A stretch of 64,000 nt of DNA from Cotesia glomerata (taxonomy: Eukaryota; Arthropoda; Insecta; Hymenoptera; Braconidae): NCBI RefSeq assembly GCF_020080835.1, contig NC_058163.1:11759113-11823112 (forward strand), in the 5' to 3' direction. The notes under the pieces were generated by a model. The model had not been told where the DNA came from, did not search any database, and saw only the letters and a program-made list of their open reading frames with translations. How positions within the stretch are numbered: position 1 is the first letter of the stretch; each line of letters opens with the position of its first letter. The translations under genes were made by a program, and so were the position numbers. This document shows positions 54,391 through 64,000 of the stretch, piece by piece.

Positions 54391-54755
54391 TTGGCTAGAT
54401 ATCAGACATGGACAGGTCTGATCAGGTCTGAGCGTATTTAAGGCTTCAGACATGAACAGACATGAGCAGGCATGAACAGGTCTGATCAGATCTGAACGTA
54501 TTTAACGCTACAGACATGAACAGACATGAGCAGGCATGAACAGGTCTGATCAGGTCTGAGCGTATTTAATGCTTCAGACATGAACAGGCATGAACAGGTC
54601 TGATCAGGTATAATTTCAGGCCTGATCATACATGAACAGGCCTGCTCAGGTCTAATTTCAGGCCTGATCAGATATGAACAGGTCTGCTCAGGTCTAATTT
54701 CAGGCCTGATCAGATATGAACAGGTCTGATCAGTCCTGATCATTTTTTCCCGGGT

Positions 54756-54864
54756 AATTATATAGGGCCATTTTTTATATATAATTATGTATAAGTATAT
54801 ATAATTATATATAATCTTTTTTACCCGAGTACTCGATATTTTAGTTAATTTGTAAAAAATTTAA
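54756..54864. repeat. TATATAATTATATA palindromic stretch with ACCCGAGT end
   Basis: Self-complementary TA/AATT words (54765-54820) end in CTTTTTTACCCGAGT. This is the same arrangement, inverted, as 36168-36234. Confidence 0.5.
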
Positions 54865-55565
54865 CTATTTAAGTAGAATTTTTATTAGAATTTGTGAATT
54901 AGTAAATTTATACGAATTGAATTCATAAAATCTTGCGCTTATAGAAATATTAATACAATAATTTGAAAATAAAGTGGCCAAAAAAGGTACACTGGCCACA
55001 TGCGGTATTTCTACCTTATATAATTCAGAATTTAAAAATTCATAAGAAAGGTTAAACTGTTTAAAGATGAAAACTGAATTTGGAGTCACAAAATCACTGA
55101 GGTTTTTTTCACTGAGTAAAGTAGTTGTTTTGTAAGGCACTGAGTAATGTTCATTTGATTTCTTAACAGCTACAATACTGTTAATTTTTTTCGCAATTTT
55201 CAATTTTTCTTCTGATAATACCGTATTATCAAAGAGCGCCAAGCAAGCAAGTTGTTCATGCAAATACCATAGATATTTAGATGATTTTCCAAGTGTTGTA
55301 TTAGCGATTTTCGGGTGAAATTTTCGATGTTCGAAAAGATCTTTTACCAATTGTAAGTGAGTTCGGAGCTTTTATCGCGTTTGGAGCAGTGAACGATATC
55401 TTCACGTAAAATAATATAATAAAAATACAAATTTTACGTAAAGTATCTGTATCTCTCGCGGATACTTTAAGCTGATTGCAAAATAAATATATTTTCAAAC
55501 AATCAAGAACTTCTAAAAGCCATCTTGCATGGTGACAAACGCCAGGGGCTTAAAATTGAACTTCA
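54865..55565 (-). pseudogene. Fragment of a TE-associated uncharacterised protein
   Basis: On the minus strand 55565-55370 encodes CHHARWLLEVLDCLKIYLF, RKICIFIILFYVK and FTAPNAIKAPN. A shift near 55345 moves the rest to a frame with LQLVKDLFEHRK and SSKYLWYLHEQLACLALFDN, running to 54865. I recall this HHARW...HLWYLSEE arrangement from an uncharacterised insect protein family linked to repeats; its function is unknown. The C-terminal remnant at 35945-36130 probably belongs to the same family. Confidence 0.6.
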
Positions 55566-56035
55566 TCACCTCCCATACCACTCAAAAATCTTCAGAAAAA
55601 TATAGTTAAAAAAATTTTTTCGTTAAATTTGCAACATGATCAATAAGTAATTACTAATTAAAATTATCATAAAAAAAAAATCAATATTTTCTAAGATTTG
55701 ATTCGACATTTTATGGGAATTGAATGCTACTTAAACTTCAATGACTAATATCTCAGAAAATATCAATCTTAGTGATTTGGTGCTAGAGACCTTCTTTGTA
55801 GAAAATTGAATTTCTTGTAAAATTATCATTCACTTTTTTTCTTTAGATCTTGCAGTTCATGAGATAATGAGAGAAAAAACAAGAATCCTATGAAAAAATT
55901 CGGTTTAGTGGTCCGTACTACCCCAACAGTATGAGTTTTACGACTTCGCGACAAGGGATACTACTGTAAAGCATTTAATTCTGAGAAAATACCGTTTTTG
56001 GACAATATTATACTATAAAATGCCGCTAAGCAAGA
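55566..56035 (-). repeat. Family F repeat, copy 2
   Basis: The inverse of 35437-35830, including CCGTACTACCCCAAC and TTCATGAGATAATGAGAG-like phrases. It directly adjoins the gene fragment, so family F and that gene are probably one element. Confidence 0.65.
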
Positions 56036-56587
56036 GAAATTAAAAAAAAAAAAATGCCACTTAAAGTTGACAAATTTTTCCTAAATTCATGAAAATTCAT
56101 AAAACATAATTAAAGAAAATTATATTACTTTCATGAAAGCAATACTTTTGCAAAAGCCCATCAGTCTTCAATTATTAATATTTCAGCTACCAATGGTTGC
56201 ACAGAAAATTAGAAGACATTTTCGGAAGCTGGAATGAATTTTCTTTGAGGACCTGTCAAGTCAAGAAACGAAGAAAGTTTTCTAAGCCTCTGAGACGAAA
56301 AAAAAGAAATTAAAAATTTTGAAAAAGTTCTCCTTCATGCCATTTTTAGCTAAAATTTTTTGTCAGAAAATCTATAAACTATAATCATGAAGTTTTACAG
56401 CTTTAAAATGCATCTTTTTAGATTTGCAAAGCAATCATTTTTCACTGAGATACAGCAGGTCAAAAATCGGGAAAAATTCAGACTTCTTTGTGGGTAGTAT
56501 GCATAGGAAATAATTTATTCCAATTTCTAAATGATCATGGTTTTTTATCACTATTAAATTTTTCATTTTCCATTATAGATACAATAA
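56036..56587. other. AT-rich spacer, nothing recognised
   Basis: No gene, RNA or repeat unit recognised. Confidence 0.4.
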
Positions 56588-57430
56588 TAAGGAAGAAAAC
56601 TCATAGAAATCATAGAGTATACCCTACAGAAGATTTCCAGACCCATAATTGATCGATCAACCCCATGGACACCGTGTAACAGCCCCATAAAAGGCGATTT
56701 TTGTGTAAATTGACAGAAAATTGACAGTTAAAAATTTATTCCTCGGTGTCCACTGGAGATTTAGGAAGAAAACTCATAGAAATCATAGAGTACATCCTAC
56801 GGAAGATTTCTAGACCCATAATTGATCGATCAACCCCATGGACACCGAGTAACAGCTCCATAAAAGGCGATTTTTGAGTAAATTGACAGAAAATTGACTG
56901 TTAAAAATTTATTCCTCGGTGTCCACGGGAGATTAAGAAAAAAAACTTATAGGAATCATAGAGTACACCCTACAGAAGATTTTCAGACCCAAAATCGATC
57001 GATTAACCCCATGGACATCAAGTCCAGCCCCATAAAAGGCATTTTTTAAATAAATTGATAGAAAATTGACTATTAACAATTTATTCCTCGGTGTCCACGG
57101 GAGATTAAGAAAAAAAACTCATGAAAATCATAGAGTAGACTCTATAGAAGATTTCGAGACCAAGAATCGATCGATCAACCCCTTGGACACCGAGGAATAA
57201 ATTTTTAATCGTCAATTTTCTGCCAATTTACTTAAAAAACGCTTTTTATGGGGCTGTTACTCGGTGTCCATGGGGTTGATCGATCAATTATGGATCTGGA
57301 AATCTTCTGTGGAGTCTATTCTATGATTTTCATGAGTTTTTTTTTTCTTAATCTCTAGTGGACACTGAGAAATAAATTTTTAAATTTGAAAATAATGTAA
57401 AATTAGCTGAAAATAATCAGTTATGGGGCT
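56588..57430. repeat. About 173-bp tandem repeat followed by inverted units
   Basis: Units with AACTCATAGAAATCATAGAG, GATCGATCAACCCCATGGAC and TTTATTCCTCGGTGTCCAC start near 56591, 56763, 56937 and 57110. From about 57180 the same words run in the opposite sense to 57385. The join makes a large palindrome. Confidence 0.85.
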
Positions 57431-58009
57431 GCTTCTTCGTGTCCATGGGGTGGGTTAAAGTCTTATTGATTTTTTGACACTATAGAATGTGTATATTTAA
57501 GGTATACATCGCGTTTATCTTTTGTTTTTTGCTGGACACCGAGCATCTAATTTTTTTTCGTCTGTTTTTTTTGTTGCTTGTCGTTTCTCGATAGTGTCCG
57601 CGGGATGCATGCGCGTGACAGAAAGGTCCGACCGCCATTTGGTGTTTTTCGTGATATCTCCGAAAATATTTATTTAATAAAAAAATTGATAATTACATCT
57701 TTGTTGGTTTTTCATTTTAGTTTTTTTTTTTAAATAAACTTCCCCCTCAAACTTACGGTTCTCGAGTTATCACGATTTAAACAATCAAATTGTTATTAAC
57801 AATTGTTTGCATTATTTGTCAACAAATTGAATACGATATTCGTAATTCTTGACCCAAAATACATAAGAATTCGTTGGGTTTTTTCATGGACATAAAATGT
57901 ACACGGGCTTCCATCCTTAGTCGATGGACTATGTTGAGTCAAAATATTATTTCTTTCTGTGCAGTTGGATTCTCTTATAATTTCCAAAAAAAAAATTTTT
58001 TTTGGCTTT
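57431..58009. other. Spacer, nothing firmly recognised
   Basis: It includes a GC-richer phrase (GCGGGATGCATGCGCGTGAC, near 57600). The last part may be the degraded start of family E copy E-c. Confidence 0.35.
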
Positions 58010-58487
58010 CTTTTGACAACGATAACTCACGAACGAATCAACTGATTTTGACTGAGCTAGCGGCGATCAACTTGGTTTTTTGATGTTAAAAGCTGATTAG
58101 ATTTTGGAATCGATCGGTAAAGCCGTTTAGAAATTATTCTAAAAAAGCTACATTTAAAAAAATTTTTTTTTGTAGTTTTTTTGAGATTTTTCAAAATCCA
58201 CCCGTTTAAATCGGCCCAAACTCTAAGTTTGGCCAAGCCCTTTCGAATGGTGCCAACCGCGATGAAATCGGTCAAGCCGTTCAGAAAATATGAGGCTACA
58301 CACACACATACACACATACACACACAGACAGACATACAGACATTGTCGCGGAAACATTCGGGGAAGCTTCCTAGGACATCAAAACGTTAACATCCTCTAA
58401 AAACTCGATTTATGAAATACGGGGTAAAACCAATAACTTTCCAACTTCTGGAAATTTCTAATTTTCTTAGCGGGAAGTAAAAAGTAT
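58010..58487 (-). repeat. Family E repeat, copy E-c
   Basis: The inverse of 60797-61260, with an interrupted (CA)n tract at 58298-58345 (ACACACATACACAC, CAGACAGACATACAGAC), GGAAGCTTCC and TTTTCTTAGCGGGAAGT. The microsatellite has no LINE in it. Confidence 0.8.
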
Positions 58488-59215
58488 TCAGTAGAAACCG
58501 AAATTTCAAATACTGGTTAAATTCTTTCATATCCTAAAAAGATAATAAAATGAAGACATTATTTTAGGATTAAAAAGTATTCAATGGAATCAGAAATTTT
58601 AAATACTGGTTGAATTCTTTTATATCTCAAAAAGATAATAAAATGAAGTCATTATTTCAGGATTGAAAAGTATTTAGTAGAATCAGAAATTTTAAATACT
58701 GGTTGAATTCTTTCATATCCTAAAAAGATAATCAAATGAATACATTATTTCAGGATTAAAAAGTATTCAATAGAAACAGAAATTTTAAATACTAGTTGAA
58801 TCCTTTTGAATTCTAAAAAAACAATCAAATTAATACATTATTTTAGGATTAAAAAGTATTCAGTAGAATTATAAATTTCATATGCTAGTTGAATTTTTTC
58901 ATATTCTAAAAAGATAATAAAATGAAGGCATCATTTTAGGATTAAATAGTATTTAGTAGAATAATAAATTTCAAATACTAGTTGAATTCTTTTATATTCT
59001 GAAAAAATATTCGAATTTAGATATTATTTTAGAATTAATAAGTATTTAACAGAATTAAAAATTTTAAATACTAGTTTAATTCTTTTTTTTTCTATTACTC
59101 CTTTCGATTATTTTAGTATTGAAAAGTATTTAATATGATTAATCGTGATTTTTGAAACAGGATTTGCAGTATTCAGCAGAATTCGAAAGTATTAACATTT
59201 TAATTCTTTTGAATT
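58481..59215 (+). repeat. About 92-bp tandem repeat, eight diverged units
   Basis: Units with AAAGTATTCAGTAGAA, AAATTTCAAATACTGGTT, GAATTCTTTCATATCC and ATTATTTTAGGATT start near 58481, 58574, 58666, 58759, 58852, 58944, 59037 and 59122. Divergence increases to the right. Confidence 0.9.
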
Positions 59216-59239
59216 CTATCAAATTCCTTTTTTTAATCA

Positions 59240-59672
59240 GGGTAGCGGGAAGTTGCAGGGATGGCCTTTAGGTTGATGCGTTCGTGAGATATCGTTGTCG
59301 AAAAAAATCGAAAAAAGTGTTTTTTTGTAATAACTCCGAAATTTTTCATCAGATTCATTTTTATGTAAAGAATTATTTATAGAGCTCAAAAAACTACATC
59401 GATTGCCGTTAACCGCGTGCTAATCGGTTAATTCATTCAAATGTTATAGCAGTTTGAAAATTTTTAAAATGGTGTTTTATCGAACTTTGATAAGATTTTT
59501 GAGCTCGAAGAGCTCAAAAGCATAGGAAAGCTATCTCTTTGAGCTCGGAGAGCTCAAAATAACACATAAACTGTATTTTTGAGCTCAATGAGCTCATAAA
59601 TAAATATATGCAATTTTAAGCGCTTAGGTACAAAATGAGCGGGAAGTTGCAGGGATGGCCTTTAGGGTCAAC
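59240..59672 (+). repeat. Family E repeat, copy E-d (rearranged)
   Basis: A lone end (AGCGGGAAGTTGCAGGGATG) is joined to an internal part from TTGATGCGTTCGTGAGATAT onward. It then runs to a normal end GGGTCAACCG at about 59665. Confidence 0.8.
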
Positions 59673-60792
59673 CGTTTTCCTAATTTTTTTTTTTTCCTAA
59701 TTATAAATTTTTTAATATTAATCAGAAAAAAAAATCATTTTTAACACTTAAATAAAGTAAAGTGAAGCAAGTATTCAACTTTGTTATTTTTAGTAATAAA
59801 ACATCTCTGCTATAAAGATGTCAAAGTAATTTTCTATTTTTAAAGCATATCAAAGAAACTAAATAAAAATAAAACAAGTGAGAAAAACTAAGCGTATGAA
59901 GATTTATTCTTAAGAAGTCCATTATTTCAAATTTTCAAATCGAAAAAAATGAAAACCCTCTGTGAAAATATTTTAAATTAACCGTATTTTTTTTTTTTTT
60001 TTTATACAGGAAGTTAAAATTATAACAGCGAGCTTTTAAAGTGCTCGATCTTGTTAAAGGCGCATACTTTTTTTTAATTATTCGGTTAGTACACTTTAAA
60101 TGAAACGTAGATTTATGAATTTTTTTGCCATTCTATAAATAGTTTGCTTGACAATAGAGCCATATGCTTAAACTATAAAGACTTATAAATAATAGGAACT
60201 GAGAAACAATGAAACGAGTAAAAAGTTCACTGTTCGTTTGTGTCCGCAAAAAAAGTAGTCTTTTGTTAAGCGATGTGGGGTTACAGAAACCGGTCTTGAT
60301 AGAAAAAAATAGGGCATACAACAAGATGTAATATAATTATTTTTCTTTTTTCAAATTTCAAATAGATTTTTTTATACTGACAGTTTTTAGAATTAGTATT
60401 CACTCCGCTGTTTTAATAAATGTATAACGCTTACGTATACCACTATTACAATTAGATGAAAACTTACATTAACAATTGTACTTATAAATATTAAATTCCG
60501 ACTTATAATATTTTATAATTATAATATAAACGTTAATGTATTTAACATTTTTTATTCCTATTATTTTTTGATCCCATATTCTGATGTCATGATGATCTCC
60601 AGATAATAAGTAAGAAGTTATTTTAATTTAATCATTTGACCTGAAAAAGGCAAAATTAGGTAAGAACAAACCGAATAATGCTGAATAATCCAGAAGTTTT
60701 TGAATGAAGTTTTTTTTTATGTATAAAAATATGTGGTCTAAAAAGCTTCTTTTAGATACAAATAATTTTTTTCCACAAAGAAAATAATTTTT
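59673..60792. other. AT-rich spacer, nothing recognised
   Basis: No gene seen. An inverted pair (GCGAGCTTTTAAAGTGCTCG, 60027-60046) follows a T-run. Otherwise featureless. Confidence 0.4.
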
Positions 60793-61660
60793 AACTTCCC
60801 GCTAAGAAAATTGAAAATATTCAAAAATCAGGAAGTAAATTGGTTTTACCCCATTTTTCGAAAATCGAGTTCTCATCAGATCTTGACGTTTTGAGGCCCT
60901 AGGAAGCTTCCGTAAATGTTTTCGCGATGATGTCAGTATGTATGTGTGTGTGTATGTGTGTGTGTGTATGTGTGTATGTATGTATGTGACCCTCTTATAA
61001 CTTTTGAACGGCTTGACCGATTTCATCGCGGTTGACGCCATTCGAAAGGGATTGACCAAACTTAGATTTCAAATACCATTTAGACCGATTCGAACCAGTA
61101 GATTCTAAGAAATCTCAAAAAAACTACAAAAAAAAATTTTTTGAAATTACTTTTAAATGGCTTCACTGATCAATTTCAAAATCTAATCAGCTCTTAAGAT
61201 CAAAAAACCACGTCAATCATCGCAAGTCCGGTCAAAATCGATTGATTCGTTCGTAAGTTATCGTTGTCGAAAGAAAACCGAAAAAAGTGGTTTTTCGGAA
61301 TTACTTCGAAATTCCTGGCTAGATCGATTTAAACTTGAAAATTTAGCTCTTAACTAATTTAACTAATAACTAATTTAGCTGAATTTCTGAAGCCTTCGTG
61401 AGGCTTCAAAAACTGCGTCGATTTCCACCAACCGCGTAAAAATCGGTTCATTCATTCAAAAGTTATTGCGGTTCGAAAATTCAAAAAATTGTTTTATTAA
61501 ACTGCTATTAGAGTTTTGAGCTCGAAGAGCCCAAAATGACACAAAAATCATATCTTTGAGCTCGTAGAGCTCAAAAAAGTAATCTGTAATTTTGAGCGCT
61601 TAAGTACAAAATGAGCGGGAAGTTGCAGGGGTGGCCTTTAGGGTCAACCGTCGTCCTAAT
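60793..61660 (+). repeat. Family E repeat, copy E-e, most complete
   Basis: This is the reference copy. It starts TTTAACTTCCCGCTAAGAAA, has GGAAGCTTCC, a (TG)n/(TATG)n tract (60938-60988) and CTCTTATAACTTTTGAACGG. Then come TTCGTTCGTAAGTTATCG, GAGCTC-rich words (61517-61572) and AGCGGGAAGTTGCAGG...GGGTCAACCG. No protein is encoded. Both ends contain GCGGGAAGTT or its inverse, so they form a short inverted repeat. Confidence 0.85.
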
Positions 61661-61734
61661 TATTTTCTTTCAGCTAGTATGGAACATAAAAAGAGGTTCC
61701 CCTCTCTATCATAGAATAATATTGAAAAAAAAGT

Positions 61735-62422
61735 TAGGAAAACAGTTATCCCTGAAGGCCATCTCTGCAACTTCCCGCTAATTCCATATCTGGACGCTTA
61801 AAATTGCACTTATGCCATCTTCGAGCTCAAAAATACAGTTTATGTGTTGTTTTGAGCTCTCCGAGCTCGAAGAGGTAACTTTTCCATGCTTTTGAGCTTT
61901 TCGAGCTCAAAAGTCTAATAGAACTATGATAAAACACAATTTTTTTAGTTTTCAAACCGCAATGACTTTTGAATGAATGAACCGATTTTCTGCAGTTGGC
62001 GGCATTCGACGCAGTTTTTTAAGCCTCATAAAGAATCTTTAAGTTTGAATTGATCAAACAAGAAATTTCGGAGTAATTCCGAAAAAACACTTTTTTAGGT
62101 ATTCTTTCCTGCACGATATCTCTTGAACGAATCAACCGATTTTGACCGGATTAGCGAAATCGACGTGGTTTTTTAAGGTTAAGAGCTGATTAGTTTTTGG
62201 AGTTAATTGATAGAGCCGTTTGAAAGTTATTCCAAAAAAACCACTTTTGAAAATATTTTTTTTTTACAGTTTTTTTTAGATTTTTCGAAATCCATTGGTC
62301 CGAATCGGTCCAAATTGTATTCAAAATCTAAGTTTGGCCAAGCCCTTTTGAATGGCACCAACCGCGATGAAATCGGTCTAACTGTTCGAAAGTTATAGGA
62401 AGTTTACATACTTACACACACA

Positions 62423-62480
<58 letters not shown>
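61735..62480 (-). repeat. Family E repeat, copy E-f, invaded at its (CA)n tract
   Basis: It reads as the inverse of E-e, from the terminal block (61740-61790) to CCGTTCGAAAGTTATAGG-like sequence and a (CA)n run (62413-62480). The remaining part of E is not seen because R1-C starts there and runs past the window end. Confidence 0.85.
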
Positions 62481-62481
<1 letters not shown>

Positions 62482-64000
62482 GACTGTATCCGAAGAATAC
62501 AGTGGCGTTGATCACCAGTTCGTGGCATTCAACGTTGGATTGGCATCTGCTCCGGTTTCACAACGCGACCTTTCTAAGCGGAAGTGGAATGCCAGAAGGC
62601 TTGATCCAGAGGCATTGCGAGCTTCACTTGCACGAAACTGGTCTATCCTTCAGAACAACCTGACTCCAGATACCTGCAGCGAGACGGAAAAGCTAGTGCT
62701 AAATACCATGAAGGAGATTGCTGCCGCATGTGACGCCTCTATGCCGCAGCTGAAAAATCAGAGTTTCCACAGGCCAGCGTAATGGTGGTCAATAGATATA
62801 GCAGAACTTCGCAAAATATGCCATCAGCTACGTCGCCGCGCAACGAGAGCCGTGAAACGCTCCCCAAGCCAGGACTTGTATTCAAAAGAGTACAAGCAGG
62901 CCAAAAAGACGCTAAACCGAGCCATCAAAGCAAGAAAAGCGATGTTATGGACAAAGATCTGTAATGATCTCGACAAGGACATCTGGGGTAAAGCCTACAA
63001 AATTGTCACCCAACGACTTGGAAAGGCTTCACCAGAAGCGCCGAAGTCTTCTGCCTTAATGGACAGCATTGTAGCGGAGCTTTTTCCCAAACACCTGCCG
63101 CGGAAGAAGAAACACTACGCTTAAAACAGCGAAGTAACACCCTTTACAACTGAGGAACTACAAGACGCGGCCAAGTCACTCAAAACAGGAAAGGCACCTG
63201 GACTTGATGGCATCCCGGCATCGGTGATCAAGATTGTAGCCCTGGAATACCCAAACATACTCTTGAACACCTACAACGCATGCTTGGCAACTTGCACGAT
63301 TCCCACGGTCTGGAAGTGGCAGAGATTGGTTCTCTTAGACAAAGGTAAGGGAACCCCCGTAACACCTTCGTCGTTTAGACCACTCTGTATGCTAGACATT
63401 GCTGGAAAACTGCTCGAGAAGCTCATACAAGGGAGCTCATTCGCAACGACATCGACCGTATTGGAGGTTTTGCCACCAACCAGCATGGCTTCCGGAAAGG
63501 TCGTTCGATATTCAGAGCGATCGAGAAAGTTATAAAGACAGCAACACAAGCATGGTCTGGTAGCCTCAAAGATCGTAAAGTATGTCTCCTCCTCACGCTA
63601 GATGTCAAAAACGCATTTAACAGCGCAAATTGGAGAGACATTTTAAACGCTCTGGAACACAAGTTTGACGCGGAGCCAGAGGCACTAGTCGACAACTACC
63701 TGGACGAAAAAAAGCTAATGGCGGAAACTACGGAAGGCCCACAAGAATAAGCCATAACGGATGAGGTACCGCGAGGCTCAATAATGGGGCCCAATCTATG
63801 GAACGCGGACTACAACGAGCTTCTTGAAATCTCGTTACCAAAGCAAGTAGAGCTAATGGGCTTTGCAGACGAGGTTGCGGCCACAATAGTAGTAGACAGC
63901 GTAGAAGAGGCCGAATTACTGGTTCGGGAAACCATTGACGCCGTCGAGACCTGGCTTCATAAACACCACCTGAAACTCGCCAAGCATAAAACCGAGATGG
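62481..64000 (+). mobile_element. 5'-truncated R1-like LINE (R1-C) in a (CA)n tract, runs off the window
   Basis: It starts at ACTGTATCCGAAGAATACAG directly after (CA)n. It is the same family as R1-B, aligning with the R1-B region from about 26190 downward. Its 5' truncation lies within the endonuclease region. The 3' end is outside the window. Confidence 0.88.
62481..64000 (+). pseudogene. R1-C ORF2 fragment: end of endonuclease and reverse transcriptase
   Basis: The frame opens with a VDHQFVAFN segment that keeps the endonuclease DH. It continues through LRASLARNWSILQNN. TAA codons at 62780-62782 and 63122-63124 interrupt the same frame, and a shift lies near 63425. The RT has GKAPGLDGIPAS, FRPLCMLDIAGK, HGFRKGRS, LDVKNAFNSANW, an altered VPRGSIMGP and the block GFADEVAATIV. 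One catalytic Asp has thus become Glu. It supplies the RT palm segment that R1-B has lost. It is not functional. Confidence 0.87.

Larger units (their letters stand above)
53082..54755. mobile_element. TGATCAG-rich modular element, copy G2
   Basis: The termini are ACCCGGGAAAAAATGATCAG and its exact inverse. Arms (53095-53225, 54410-54750) repeat TGATCAG and CATGAACAGG words. The inside holds a tRNA-like block (53246-53317, minus) and a foldback (53501-54390). The left 350 bp is the inverse of the right part of G1. It has no protein; the frames through the arms are repeat translation. Confidence 0.7.

Noticed and set aside
1..64000. Integrated polydnavirus (bracovirus) segment
   Set aside because: A parasitoid wasp is possible, but I saw no nudiviral or virulence-gene family and no segment excision motif I could support.

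Overview
This window looks like repeat-rich nuclear DNA of an insect. It is AT-rich, has many (TA)n and (TG)n microsatellites, and carries BEL/Pao, copia-like, R1-like, CR1/Jockey-like, Helitron, Tc1/mariner-like and piggyBac-like elements. A parasitoid hymenopteran is my best guess, with low confidence. I found no convincing host gene with exons; almost every coding signal belongs to a mobile element. The only non-element candidate is a 75-codon basic ORF at 52870-53097.

Layout. 1-8.5 kb: a mosaic of modules built from palindromic words (TGATCAG, CATGCATGATCA, TTACGTCA), a 1.97 kb solo LTR, small inverted-repeat elements and tRNA-derived pieces. 8.5-15.4 kb: one almost complete BEL/Pao retrotransposon (minus strand; two 684-bp LTRs differing at one base; 5-bp target duplication) with a candidate 58-nt intron at the gag-pol junction. 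16.6-18.3 kb: a ~140-bp-period array, repeated at 38-41 kb. 18.7-20.6 kb: a 5'-truncated Helitron with an intact helicase domain. 22-23.5 kb: a truncated LINE. 23.8-35.4 kb: one 0.9-kb repeat (family E) split at its own (TG)n tract by two R1-like LINEs lying head to tail; the upstream one is itself split by a 1.25-kb foldback-type insertion. 35.4-37.3 kb: further repeats plus a fragment of a TE-associated gene. 41.2-48.8 kb: a second LINE whose ORF1 is split in frame by a copia-like element. 49-52 kb: TA-flanked foldback elements, one carrying a nested TTAA-flanked piggyBac-type MITE. 53-54.8 kb: a second TGATCAG module that truncates the small basic ORF. 56.5-62.5 kb: tandem arrays and four more family-E copies; the last is invaded at its (CA)n tract by a third R1-like LINE running off the window end.

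How the parts relate. The window is best read as a stack of insertions. Several junctions can be dated relative to each other because the empty site is readable: copia in LINE ORF1, foldback in R1 ORF2, R1s in the microsatellite of family E, BEL and mariner-like MITE inside a CATGCATGATCA module. Family E seems to act as a landing pad: its internal (TG/CA)n tract is the insertion site of all three R1-like elements seen here.
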